Below are positions 9,023 to 18,315 of a stretch of DNA of 64,000 nucleotides, piece after piece (position 1 is the stretch's first letter; every line of letters starts with the position of its first letter). The DNA comes from JBGRQA01 sp041725895 (GTDB lineage: Bacteria; Bacteroidota; Bacteroidia; Bacteroidales; Marinifilaceae): contig JBGRQA010000027.1 of the NCBI GenBank assembly GCA_041725895.1, positions 22,407-86,406 of the forward strand, given 5' to 3'. The translations under genes were made by a program, and so were the position numbers. The notes under the pieces were generated by a model. That model did not search any database and was not told the origin of the DNA. It saw only the letters and a program-made list of their open reading frames with translations.

Positions 9023-9509
9023 GGTAATACAATTTTTTAATCCTAAAGAAATATCACATAGCTGTATCTTTTTCTTCTCATTACTTGCAGATATAAAGTG
9101 TATAGCGTCCAAAACGAATGAAACCGATGGTCTTTTTTTAATTATTGGGGAGGATTAATCGTACTAAATAATCTATTCTTTGATGGGAATATGGAAAGTG
9201 TTATGTGTCTAATTATATAATCAATTTGAGTTAAGATGTTTGGAGGGATTTCTTGATCTTGTTTTTGTGTTGATCAATGCTTGTTTGGAAATGAAGAGGG
9301 GCATAGAATTATCGATCGCAACCAAATTTTGGAGGAAAGCAATGGAGCAGGGGAAAGGAAGCAAATTAGAAAAAGGACTATTTAATTCTTAACCAATTTT
9401 CAGGGGGGAGGAAATCATCATAGGAAGAGAATTGAAAACGAACTGATAATAGGACTGTTTTTGTGCTTTTCTTGCCCTATTTAACAATATGGAAAATGAC
9501 TTTTTTTTG

Positions 9510-9782
9510 ACACCCCTATTTTGAAGGGTGTATTGTTTTACAAAGTGAGAAAATGATTACAATTTTTATTCTTTTTCGCCCCTCTCGAGGAAAAAATGAC
9601 GTTTTTATGAGTCGACACCCCTTTAAGGGGTGTTTTTTGAAAAACATATATTATTTGGATGTCCTCCTCTCTTTTTGTTGGGATTGATTATAGTTTTTCG
9701 CAATCGATTGAAGGGGGACCCCTGTTTTGAAATAGGGGCTGAGTGAAAACTTCATCTTTTGGGCTCCGAAAACCTTTTCGGA
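9510..9782 (+). promoter_or_regulatory. Cluster of related stem-loops in the glnA leader
   Basis: Three stem-loops share a pyrimidine-rich 5' arm built on (AC)ACCCCT. Loop 1 is 9510-9531 (ACACCC with GGGTGT). Loop 2 is 9615-9633 (ACACCCC with GGGGTGT) and is directly followed by six T, so it has the form of an intrinsic terminator. Loop 3 is 9719-9738 (CCCCTGTT with AATAGGGG). A fourth, unrelated hairpin is 9765-9782 (TCCGAAAA with TTTTCGGA). They lie 200-480 bases before glnA. They could form a transcription attenuator or belong to a small RNA; function is inference. Confidence 0.5.
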
Positions 9783-9988
9783 CTCATGTTGTAAAACAGC
9801 TTTTGATTTTGTTTTCTTAATGGTTGTAGTTGTTTTAAGTGGTTGTCAGTCAATTGTATATATGGATGTTTTTAAAGTGTTCGATATTTCAATAAAATCT
9901 TGGAAATTCAATTGGAACTCGGCTATTTTATCCTTCACAAACAAACTAACAAAACGAGCTATTAATATTTAAATAAAACTGTTGAGTC

Positions 9989-11494
9989 ATGACAGATGCT
10001 TCAATTGCTTTGAACCCTAATAAGTTGGTTCAGTACTTGCAAAAGCCAAGTAACGAGTTTACAAAAGAGGATATTATTAAATATATCGAGGAGAACGGAG
10101 TTCAAATGATTAATTTCCGTTACGTTGCAGAGGATGGAAAACTGAAAACTCTGAACTTTATTATTACCAGTCGCGACCATTTGGATAACATTCTGAGTAC
10201 CGGGGAGCGTGTGGACGGTTCTAGTCTTTTCTCATTTATTGAGGCCGGTTCCAGTGATTTGTATGTGATTCCTCGTTATAAAACGGCCTTTTTGAATCCT
10301 TTCTCAGAGATTCCTACATTGGATATTCTTTGTTCCTTTTATACAGCAGAAGGGAAACCATTGGAAAGTGCTCCTGAGTATATCCTTAAAAAGGCTCATG
10401 ATTGCTTTAAAAAATCAACCGGTTACACCTTTAAGGCTATGGGTGAGCTGGAATACTATATTAAGAGTGGTAAAGCGGAATTGTATCCTGGCGAAGATCA
10501 GAAAGGGTACCATGATTCTCAACCTTTTACTCAGTGGGAAGATTTGCGTCGTGAGGCAATGGTACTGATTGCACAGTGTGGTGGTAAAATTAAGTATGGT
10601 CATTCTGAGGTAGGAAACTTTATCTTGAATGAGGATGGCTATGAGCAACATGAGATCGAATTCTTGCCTGTTGAAGCCGAAGATGCAGTAGATCAGTTGT
10701 TGATAGGTAAATGGATTGTTCGTATGCTTGCTGCTCGCTACCATGCATTGGTAAGCTGGGCTCCAAAGATCACTGTTGGTAAAGCTGGTTCCGGATTGCA
10801 TATCCACATGATGCTTGAAAAAGACGGTCAAAATATTTGTGTAGAGAACGGAAAATTGAGTGATGTTGCCAAGCGTGGTATTGCTGGAATCATGGAACTG
10901 TCCGGAGCTTTAACAGCTTTTGGAAATACAATTCCTACCTCTTACCTTCGATTGGTACCTCACCAGGAAGCACCAACCTATGTTTGTTGGGGAGATAGAA
11001 ACCGTTCGGTATTGGTACGAGTGCCATTGGGATGGTTGGGTGCCAAGGATATGATTAAGGATGTAAATCCTCAGCAAAAAGAAGACGCCCGTGATTTTTC
11101 CAGCAAGCAAACCTTTGAGTTCCGTGTGCCCGATGGTTCTGCAGACATTTACATGTTGGTGGCAGGGCTGATTGTTGCGGTACAGCATGGTTTGGAGAAT
11201 GAAAATTCTTTGAAGATGGCTGAAGAGCTTTATGCTGATATGGATATTTTTAAGCCGGAGTTTAAGGACCGATTGGACAAGCTGGAGCAATTGCCTACTT
11301 GTTGTTGGGAAAGTGCTGATTGCCTGTTGGAAAAGCGTCGTGTTTTTGAAAATAATGATATTTTCCCAGGTGGTACCCTTGATGCGGTAGTAAAAAAACT
11401 GAAACTATACGAAGACAGCGGATTGAATGATCGAATTCTTGGAAAAGAGGAGGAGATCATGGAAATTGTAGAGAAATACATTCACTGTATGTAG
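9989..11494 (+). CDS. glnA: Glutamine synthetase
   Basis: A 501-residue ATP-dependent glutamate-ammonia ligase with an N-terminal beta-grasp domain (residues about 30-115) and the catalytic GS domain. Visible motifs are the metal-binding GELEYYI (about 153), EVGNFILNEDG and EIEFLP, the glutamate/ATP site KAGSGLHIHMML (about 265-275), and NRSVLVRVPLGW. It resembles the type I branch found in Bacteroidota; I see no clear adenylylation-site tyrosine. Nitrogen status probably controls it through the unusual leader upstream, but this is inference. It is a single gene ended by a strong terminator. Confidence 0.93.
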   Translation: MTDASIALNPNKLVQYLQKPSNEFTKEDIIKYIEENGVQMINFRYVAEDGKLKTLNFIITSRDHLDNILSTGERVDGSSLFSFIEAGSSDLYVIPRYKTAFLNPFSEIPTLDILCSFYTAEGKPLESAPEYILKKAHDCFKKSTGYTFKAMGELEYYIKSGKAELYPGEDQKGYHDSQPFTQWEDLRREAMVLIAQCGGKIKYGHSEVGNFILNEDGYEQHEIEFLPVEAEDAVDQLLIGKWIVRMLAARYHALVSWAPKITVGKAGSGLHIHMMLEKDGQNICVENGKLSDVAKRGIAGIMELSGALTAFGNTIPTSYLRLVPHQEAPTYVCWGDRNRSVLVRVPLGWLGAKDMIKDVNPQQKEDARDFSSKQTFEFRVPDGSADIYMLVAGLIVAVQHGLENENSLKMAEELYADMDIFKPEFKDRLDKLEQLPTCCWESADCLLEKRRVFENNDIFPGGTLDAVVKKLKLYEDSGLNDRILGKEEEIMEIVEKYIHCM

Positions 11495-11526
11495 TTTAAT
11501 TTAATAAACCCTTCTTTCAAAATAGA

Positions 11527-11559
11527 AACCCCCGGCTTATTAGCCGGGGGTTCTATTTT
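11527..11559 (+). terminator. Intrinsic terminator of glnA
   Basis: An 11-bp perfect stem (11527-11537 with 11542-11552, loop TATT) precedes a T-rich tail. It lies 33 bases after the stop. Confidence 0.85.
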
Positions 11560-11669
11560 TTTATAGAAATGTAGGGATACCTGATCTCAATTCGATACTT
11601 GATTTTTTATCGTTTTTGATTTCGTCGAAAAACGATAGAATTCAATGTCATAAATAAGGTGTTTTCCTG

Positions 11670-11701
11670 AAAAAAAAATCCCCGACTAACTTAGCCGGGG
11701 A
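11670..11701 (-). terminator. Terminator of the DUF4783 gene
   Basis: TCCCCG (11679-11684) pairs with CGGGGA (11696-11701); on the minus strand it is followed by nine T. It lies just beyond the stop at 11722. Confidence 0.65.
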
Positions 11702-11721
11702 GAATAATTGGAATGTCTTTT

Positions 11722-12129
11722 TTAATGACCGTCGGTTTCTATGTGCAATTGATGGATGAATGGTTTCCCGTTGGGACTTTTTAGGAGGAAGTTGATGCGA
11801 AAGGTTTTGCTTTTGGTATAGAGTGTACCAATCACATAACGGGCTCCTGGTTTTCCTCCGGCATGTTTTATCTTGAAATTTGTAGGAGGATACTCTCTGA
11901 AGAATTTGGAAATGATTTGGGTTGCCTGCGATTTGCTGTAGATGGATTCTTTGTCTTGAATGGCCAATTCGATCCGGTCGCTGAAATAATTACCTAAGGT
12001 GATGCTATTGCCTGTTTGCAATGCTTTTACCAGCTGAGGCGGGAGATCGTTGGTTCCCTGGGCAGCTGTACAAACCAGAAACAGGTTCAGGAGAACTAGA
12101 GTTATAAAACTTGTTTTTAAGAGTTTCAT
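11722..12129 (-). CDS. DUF4783 domain-containing secreted protein
   Basis: A 135-residue protein with a signal peptide (cleavage near CTAAQG, about residues 21-25) and a small domain of the NTF2-like cone fold assigned as DUF4783 (LPPQLVKALQTGNSITLGNYFSDRIELAI region). Such domains are small cavities that bind ligands or form dimers; no enzymatic residues are evident. It is presumed periplasmic. In Bacteroidota this family typically sits beside rlmH, as here, where it is transcribed divergently from rlmH. Confidence 0.8.
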   Translation of the reverse strand: MKLLKTSFITLVLLNLFLVCTAAQGTNDLPPQLVKALQTGNSITLGNYFSDRIELAIQDKESIYSKSQATQIISKFFREYPPTNFKIKHAGGKPGARYVIGTLYTKSKTFRINFLLKSPNGKPFIHQLHIETDGH

Positions 12130-12366
12130 GTGTTTTTGTTTTAAGTTGTTCTTGGAGGCCTTTGCAGCCCTGTCCTAAAAATGTAATAAAGGACGGTTAA
12201 TGGTTGTCAGTTTTGTGATAAATATCACTTACTTTTACACAAATATTGTGCGAAAAGTATATCGCAAGTTAAAAAAAATATATTACCCACCATATATCAA
12301 GAGTGTGATACTCTTATTTCTGTGTTGTGGTAAAGGGATGAAAAACCATTGCAATAAAGCTGAATT

Positions 12367-12840
12367 ATGAAGATTACACTGTTGGTTATAGGTAAAACGG
12401 ATAAGGATTTTGTAAAGTTGGGAATTGCCGAGTATGAAAAACGCTTGAAGCGTTATATATCTTACGAAATGCGTGTGATTCCTGATGTGAAAAAGGGGAA
12501 AAATCTAACCGAAGATCTTCAGAAGGAGAAGGAGGGGGATCTGATTCTAGCTCAGATTAAGGCCGGAGATGTAATGGTTTTGCTGGATGAAGGCGGAAAA
12601 GAGTTTACCTCAGTGGAATTTGCGCGACATCTGGAACAGAAAATGCTGAGTGGTATAAAAAATCTCGTTTTTGTGGTTGGTGGGCCTTATGGTTTTTCAA
12701 AGGAGGTATACCAGAGGGCTCATGGCAAAATATCTCTTTCGCGTATGACTTTTTCTCATCAAATGATAAGAATGATTTTTGTGGAACAGGTATACCGTGC
12801 TATGACTATTCTAAAAGGAGAACCCTATCATCATGTTTAG
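12367..12840 (+). CDS. rlmH: 23S rRNA (pseudouridine(1915)-N3)-methyltransferase RlmH
   Basis: A 157-residue SPOUT-class methyltransferase that methylates pseudouridine 1915 in helix 69 of 23S rRNA on assembled 70S ribosomes. The SAM-binding trefoil knot shows as FVVGGPYGFSKEVYQRA (about 98-115), and the C-terminal SLSRMTFSHQMIRMIFVEQ with the final GEPYHH matches the family closely. The length is standard. A -7-like TACTTTTA is present about 130 bases upstream. It is divergent from DUF4783. Confidence 0.96.
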   Translation: MKITLLVIGKTDKDFVKLGIAEYEKRLKRYISYEMRVIPDVKKGKNLTEDLQKEKEGDLILAQIKAGDVMVLLDEGGKEFTSVEFARHLEQKMLSGIKNLVFVVGGPYGFSKEVYQRAHGKISLSRMTFSHQMIRMIFVEQVYRAMTILKGEPYHHV

Positions 12841-13071
12841 GGCTAAAAGTCTTTGACTACCGATTCTAAATCAGAATTCTGTTTGTGCCTGTTCAATTGT
12901 CTTTTGGGTAGTTTGATTCTCAGAATTGCAGGGTGACAATAGGGCTTAATCCGTTTTAAAAACAACAAATAACTACTGTATTCCATTTGAATGTTTGGGG
13001 AATTATGCTAATTTGTAGCTGCTTTAGCATGGTATTTGCGGTTCAGTTCATAAATTCTAAAATTTTTCAAG

Positions 13072-16000
13072 TTGAAAAGATTGAGTCTTCGTCAAAGTCT
13101 GGGAATAGTTTGCATGCTTTTGATCCTGGCTGCAGTAGTAACAGAATACGTATCCATTAGAAGCCATAAGGGAGGTATTCCGGTCGATTCGGTCCAGGAA
13201 ATTCTTTTCGATAAAGAAAAGCTGGCGGATGATTACCTTCTGGCTTTAGCAGATACGTTGAAGGATGTTGAAGGTTTTGTGCAGCATAACGAGGATTACA
13301 GCGAGTATACCGAAGATATTGAGGAGGCAGGAATCACTCTTTTGGTTTATAAAAAAAGGCAACTGGTTTTATGGACGGATAATACCATCTCCCTTCCCAG
13401 TTTGAGGCACCCCTCATTGCTCAGTAAAAGATTTGCACGTCTGGGCAATGCGTTTTATCGAATTAAGCGATATCATAGTGATTCAACACTGATTGTAGCC
13501 CTAATTCTTATAAAGACCGATTATCCTTATCAAAACCAATATCTACGCAATAAGTTCCATCCGGATTTTGATCTTCCACCTTCAGCAGAATTGGTTGTGG
13601 ATTCGAGGAAAGGACAAGCAATTTACGATGAAAATGGAGAGTACCTTTTTAGCCTCGAACCTGGACCGGAGGAAATTATTCCCGTTTCAGAGTTGAATTG
13701 GGCCACTGTTCTGTATGTGCTGACCCTGTTTGTTATTTTGTTGTTTGCCCTTGTTTCCATTCGGGAAATAGTGGACCCTAAACTGCGACGCTGGGCCATC
13801 TTAATTTTCGGAGTTTTACTTTGGGGCGTGCGAGAGGTTATGCTTGCCTGGGCTGTACCGGATGCTTTCTATTCTCTGGAGTTGTTTTCTCCGGTACTTT
13901 ATGCCAAATCGTACTATTTTTCTTCTCTTGGAGATTTTACCCTGAATGCTTTGTTTGTGTTTGTGTGGGTGTATGCCATTGCGAAGTATGCTGATTTTCC
14001 TGCTTTGGTTTCCTCCATCTCTTCTTTTCGTTTCTTTCTTTTGTTCTTTGTCCTCCTGGGAGTTACATTTTTGCTTTTCAATCTAGTAGTTTTCTGGTTT
14101 AAGAGTCTGGTAATCGACTCCAGTATCTCTTTTCAGATGTATGAATTTACTGATATAACAATTTATACCTTTTTAGGATATTGGGCTATCGTTCTTTTGT
14201 TTTATGCATTGATTTTGTCTTGTGATGTATTTATTTCGGTTTGTCAGCCGAATTGTTCCATGAGCCATTTCTATATTTTGGTCTTGATTTTGGGAGGTAT
14301 TTTTACCCTTTTGAATATCTGGATTGTTCCTTCCTTTGATTGGTTGTATGCGATGTTTCTTTTGGGATTGCTCTTTCTTCATGGTCTGATTATTTATCGG
14401 GGAGATCCAGGATTTCGGTACTCTTTGTTTATTATGGTGCTGATTGGAGTCTCCGTTTTTCTGGTGTATTGCATTAACGATTTTTCTACCCAGAAGGAGA
14501 GAGAGGGCAGGATGATTGCTGCCATGAATCTGTCAATGGAATACGATCCCACTTCCGATGCCATGATGAGTGATTTGAGTGATGCTTTGGAGTCTGATAC
14601 GAAACTCAAGGAATGGTGCAAGGAGCCCTACGTGAATGAGAATCGAATCATGGAGTATATTCAGGAGAAGTATTTTAAGGGGTACTGGGAACAGTTTCAG
14701 ATTCAGGTGACACTTTGTGAATCAAGAGATGATTTGCGAGTGGAGCCGGATGGCCGAATTCGGAATTGCTTTGAGTTTTTTACTGAAATGATTGTGGAGA
14801 GTGGGGAGAAAATTCCGGGTTCAAATTTCTATTTCCTGAATAATTTTAATGGAATGGTTTCCTATTTGGGGGTTCTTGATTTTATTACCGCTCAGGGGCG
14901 AAATGTGAATATCTATTTGAGAGTCGATTCACGTCTTAGTGACGAAGGACTTGGTTATCCTGATCTTTTGCTGGATGAGAAATTTAACAGGACTCCCATG
15001 GCTTCGAAATATTCCTTCGCAAAATACAAAGAGGGAAAGTTGATTGCCTCTTCGGGCAATTTTAATTACTACCTGAGCAGTGACCGGTTTGGAGAAGGTG
15101 AGGGAGAGTATTTCTGGGAAGAGAAGGACGATTACGAACATCTGGTTTATCGTTTTGACAATAATCGTGTGGTGGTAAGTACTCCTTCGTTGAGTTGGTA
15201 TAACCGTTTCATAACTTTTCCCTATGTTTTCGTGTTTTTCTACGTATTTGCAGTACTTGTATGGTTGCTCGAAAAGTTTCCCTGGAAATTTCCCGGAGGC
15301 TACAGTTTTAAGTACCGTATTCAATACTCCCTGGTTGGGGTATTGATGCTGTTTTTTATTCTTCTGGGAGGGGGAAGTGTTTTTTATAACATCAAACAGT
15401 TTCAGGATAAGCACAGTATGCAACTGGGTGAAAAATTGCGGTTGGCCAAACGTGAGCTTTTTGAGGATATGTATTCAGGTGAGGAGTTGAATCAGGATCG
15501 AAATCCTTATCTAACCAGTCGATTAAGGAGATTTTCAAATGTTATAAATGCTGATATTAACCTGTATGATCTAAAGGGGAATTTGCTTGCAACCTCCCGC
15601 CCCGAAATTTTTGAGAAAGAGCTTTTGGGGCGTAAAATGAATTACAAGGCATACTATCAGTTGAACTATCAGAAGCGGAGTCAGTTTATTCACCAGGAGA
15701 ATATGGGTGAATTAACCTATTTGTCTGCTTATGAGCCCATAGTTGATGAGCAGAATAAGATTGTTGCCTATCTGAATTTACCCTATTTCACGAAGAATCA
15801 GGAACTTCAGCAGGAACTGTTTAATTTGATAATTGCGGGGGTTAATCTTCACCTGTTCATGATTCTCCTGGCGATTTTTCTTTCGGTGATAATATCCAAT
15901 AAAATTACTTATCCACTCAAATTGATTCAGGACCGGTTTAAGAAGACAAAGCTTGGGACAAAGAATGAGCAGATCGATTATTCCAAAAGGGACGAAATTG

Positions 16001-16755
16001 GGAGTTTGGTTGGGGAGTACAACCGAATGGTTGTTGAATTGGAGGAAAGTGCCAAATTGTTGGCGCGATCGGAACGGGAATCTGCGTGGCGGGAAATGGC
16101 ACGGCAGGTGGCCCATGAAATTAAGAATCCTCTGACCCCGATGAAATTAAATATTCAATTTTTGCAGAAGTCCTTGAATGACGAGTTGCCCAATTGGGAA
16201 AAATATTTCAGCCGTGTAAGTAAATCATTGATTGAGCAGATCGATAATCTATCAGCCATTGCTACTGCATTTTCTAATTTTGCCAAAATGCCCATGGCCA
16301 AAAATGAAAAGGAGAATTTGGTAGATGTATTGCGGAAAACACTTGAGTTTTTTCACAATGATGAGGTGGATATTAGTTTGGATTTGAATGCAGTAACCGA
16401 ATCCTTGGTGTATATCGACAGGGAACAATTTGCCCGGGTCTATTTGAACTTGATAAATAATGCAATTCAAGCCATACCGGAGGGGCGGGAGGCTCATATA
16501 AAACTGGAACTTTGGCAGGATGAGGAGCAGGTTTTTACCGCTGTTCATGACAATGGTATGGGAATTTCTGATGAGGTGAAGGAGCGTTTGTTTGAGCCGA
16601 ATTTTACAACAAAATCAAGTGGTATGGGGCTTGGGTTGGCTATTGTGAAAAATATTGTGAAAAATGCAGGAGGACAAATATGGGTGAAAACTCAGCTAGG
16701 AAAGGGAAGTAGTTTCTATATTTGTTTGCCGTTGATGAAAACAGAAGAAGAATGA
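13072..16755 (+). CDS. Large multi-domain membrane sensor histidine kinase
   Basis: A 1227-residue kinase. It begins with a TTG codon (KRLSLRQSLG then a membrane segment at 8-28); no better in-frame ATG exists near. A periplasmic region (about 29-210) follows, then a block of seven to eight membrane helices (about 213-480), a second extracytoplasmic region (490-705), two further helices, a third sensor segment (780-925), a last helix (about 928-952), a HAMP linker, HisKA with the phospho-acceptor His in VAHEIKNPLTP (H1015), and a HATPase domain with NLINNAIQAI and GMGLGLAIV. The NtrY-like order fits. No response regulator is adjacent. Its stop overlaps the next start (ATGA), so the two proteins are co-translated. 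Confidence 0.88.
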   Translation: MKRLSLRQSLGIVCMLLILAAVVTEYVSIRSHKGGIPVDSVQEILFDKEKLADDYLLALADTLKDVEGFVQHNEDYSEYTEDIEEAGITLLVYKKRQLVLWTDNTISLPSLRHPSLLSKRFARLGNAFYRIKRYHSDSTLIVALILIKTDYPYQNQYLRNKFHPDFDLPPSAELVVDSRKGQAIYDENGEYLFSLEPGPEEIIPVSELNWATVLYVLTLFVILLFALVSIREIVDPKLRRWAILIFGVLLWGVREVMLAWAVPDAFYSLELFSPVLYAKSYYFSSLGDFTLNALFVFVWVYAIAKYADFPALVSSISSFRFFLLFFVLLGVTFLLFNLVVFWFKSLVIDSSISFQMYEFTDITIYTFLGYWAIVLLFYALILSCDVFISVCQPNCSMSHFYILVLILGGIFTLLNIWIVPSFDWLYAMFLLGLLFLHGLIIYRGDPGFRYSLFIMVLIGVSVFLVYCINDFSTQKEREGRMIAAMNLSMEYDPTSDAMMSDLSDALESDTKLKEWCKEPYVNENRIMEYIQEKYFKGYWEQFQIQVTLCESRDDLRVEPDGRIRNCFEFFTEMIVESGEKIPGSNFYFLNNFNGMVSYLGVLDFITAQGRNVNIYLRVDSRLSDEGLGYPDLLLDEKFNRTPMASKYSFAKYKEGKLIASSGNFNYYLSSDRFGEGEGEYFWEEKDDYEHLVYRFDNNRVVVSTPSLSWYNRFITFPYVFVFFYVFAVLVWLLEKFPWKFPGGYSFKYRIQYSLVGVLMLFFILLGGGSVFYNIKQFQDKHSMQLGEKLRLAKRELFEDMYSGEELNQDRNPYLTSRLRRFSNVINADINLYDLKGNLLATSRPEIFEKELLGRKMNYKAYYQLNYQKRSQFIHQENMGELTYLSAYEPIVDEQNKIVAYLNLPYFTKNQELQQELFNLIIAGVNLHLFMILLAIFLSVIISNKITYPLKLIQDRFKKTKLGTKNEQIDYSKRDEIGSLVGEYNRMVVELEESAKLLARSERESAWREMARQVAHEIKNPLTPMKLNIQFLQKSLNDELPNWEKYFSRVSKSLIEQIDNLSAIATAFSNFAKMPMAKNEKENLVDVLRKTLEFFHNDEVDISLDLNAVTESLVYIDREQFARVYLNLINNAIQAIPEGREAHIKLELWQDEEQVFTAVHDNGMGISDEVKERLFEPNFTTKSSGMGLGLAIVKNIVKNAGGQIWVKTQLGKGSSFYICLPLMKTEEE

Positions 16756-17528
16756 GAGTAAAAGTACTTGTTGATAATACTGCCGGTGTTTTTTGTGAGG
16801 CAGCACATGGATTTTCCCTTTGGATTGAAGCAGACCGAAAAATACTATTTGACGCGGGGCCATCTGATTTGTTCCTGCGGAATGCTAAAAAGTTAAACAT
16901 TGATTTGGATGAGGCGGATGCTATTGTACTGAGTCATGGCCACTGGGATCATGGCAATGGACTGGAGCATCTCTCCGGAAAATCCTTAATAACGCATCCC
17001 CATTCCTTTATTAAAAGGTTTCGTGAAAAAGATTTTTCTCATATTGGATTACCATTTAGCAGGGAGCAGGCCATGCAAAGATATGATTTGGTTGAAAGTA
17101 TCGGTCCACATTGGTTGTCGGATAATATGGTTTTCCTGGGCCAAATCCCACGTCGTTTCGATTTTGAGGAGGGGCCCAGCTTTTTTGTAAAAGAGGATGG
17201 CTCACCGGACCCTGTGGAAGATGATTCTGCATTGGTCGTCAAGCATTCGAAAGGATTGGTGGTAATTACTGGTTGTGCTCATTCCGGGGTATGTAATACA
17301 GTGGCTTATGCCCGGGAGGTGTGTAAGGAGGAGCGCGTGCATGCCGTATTAGGCGGTTTTCACTTGAAAAAGCGCAATCCCCGAACTATGAAAACGGTGG
17401 AGTATCTCAAGAATTTGGGCGTTGACCGGGTGTTGCCTACCCATTGTACAGGTATTGAGCCCTTAATGGAGTTCTACCGTGAGTTTGGTGGCAAACCCTT
17501 GCATGCAGGAGCATGTTTGCTGTTTTAA
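16752..17528 (+). CDS. MBL-fold metallo-hydrolase coupled to the sensor kinase
   Basis: The ATG at 16752 overlaps the kinase stop in the sequence ATGA, which sets the start and gives 258 residues. The metallo-beta-lactamase site is clear: SHGHWDHGNG (H62, H64, D66, H67), ITGCAHSGVCN for the distal His, and GGFHL followed by PTHCTG near the end. This arrangement matches the branch related to the 'dihydropteridine-beta-ribofuranosylaminobenzene 5'-phosphate synthase' proteins. The substrate is unknown. No signal peptide is seen, so it is cytoplasmic. The tight coupling suggests a signalling or metabolic link to the kinase, which is inference. Confidence 0.88.
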   Translation: MRVKVLVDNTAGVFCEAAHGFSLWIEADRKILFDAGPSDLFLRNAKKLNIDLDEADAIVLSHGHWDHGNGLEHLSGKSLITHPHSFIKRFREKDFSHIGLPFSREQAMQRYDLVESIGPHWLSDNMVFLGQIPRRFDFEEGPSFFVKEDGSPDPVEDDSALVVKHSKGLVVITGCAHSGVCNTVAYAREVCKEERVHAVLGGFHLKKRNPRTMKTVEYLKNLGVDRVLPTHCTGIEPLMEFYREFGGKPLHAGACLLF

Positions 17529-17717
17529 ACCAATTTTCTGATTTTGATAAAGAAGGGTTTTGTATCAACCATTGATACTGTCTAGGGATAATCCTTTTGG
17601 GAAGAACGCATTTTGCTTTTAGCACTTAGGACAGGGTATCAGCCAGTGGCTAATAGCTTGCGGAATAAAGGACATCCAGCCTGGATAACCAATCAAAAAC
17701 TTAATTTCGAATAGAGT

Positions 17718-18308
17718 TTATTTAATTTCATCCATACTAACCAGGTTGTTCAGGATGGCATATACCGTTAATCCGGAAACGGATTTAATTCCCAGTTTTC
17801 GGGTGATGTGCTTCCGGTGGGTTACCACTGTATGAATGCTGATGAATAATTTATCAGCAATTTCTTTATTGGTCAGGCCCTGGGCAATATGTTGCAGGAT
17901 GTTTTTTTCGCGCGAACTTAATCCATTGGTATCCTTTTCAAGAGGTTCTCGAGTGTCAATGTTGGATTTGATTTCTTTCAACAGATCGAGAATCTTGTTC
18001 TGTGGGTCCATGTATTGGATAACTCCATCAGCAATAAATGGGGTGCATTCATTTTGGCTGGAAGAGAGTAAAATCACCTTTAGGTCGGAGTTTTTGAACG
18101 AATCTCTGGGGCAGTTTTGGGAATGATCCAGTAGGGTGGGATTTACAATTAAGATATCAGGTTTCTCGTGATTCATTATTTGAGTCAGTTGGTCTTTACT
18201 TTCAATTTCGTGAATCGTTTCGGTGTTTTCTAATTTTTGGATTAGTAGCTTTAAGCCTTTTCGAATTAGAAACGAGGGATCTGCTATGATAAAGGTGGTT
18301 TTACTCAT
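17718..18308 (-). CDS. LuxR/NarL-type regulator with a degenerate receiver domain
   Basis: A 196-residue protein with a receiver-like N-terminal domain and a LuxR-type helix-turn-helix (about 130-190: LSSREKNILQHIAQGLTNKE, then FISIHTVVTHRKHI). The receiver lacks the phosphorylation machinery. The phospho-acceptor position in DILIVNP is Asn (N56), the acidic pair is reduced to ADP (D10), and the conserved Lys of beta-5 is not seen. It should therefore bind DNA under a signal other than phosphorylation. It starts 7 bases after the hemerythrin gene stop, in one transcript, so that protein is the likely partner or target. Confidence 0.85.
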   Translation of the reverse strand: MSKTTFIIADPSFLIRKGLKLLIQKLENTETIHEIESKDQLTQIMNHEKPDILIVNPTLLDHSQNCPRDSFKNSDLKVILLSSSQNECTPFIADGVIQYMDPQNKILDLLKEIKSNIDTREPLEKDTNGLSSREKNILQHIAQGLTNKEIADKLFISIHTVVTHRKHITRKLGIKSVSGLTVYAILNNLVSMDEIK

Positions 18309-18315
18309 AAGGATC

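Larger units (their letters stand above)
8856..9988. other. 1.1 kb non-coding region between csp and glnA
   Basis: No credible protein gene is seen on either strand. The first 170 bases hold the probable promoter and leader of the cold shock gene. The distal part (9510-9782) holds at least four stem-loops, described separately. No exact TTTG-N19-TAnnTTTG promoter and no convincing sigma-54 site was found by eye on the plus strand, so the start of the glnA transcript is unknown. Confidence 0.6.

Noticed and set aside
8856..9988. Sigma-54 promoter for glnA
   Set aside because: No TGGCAC-N5-TTGC-like site was found by eye in the region.
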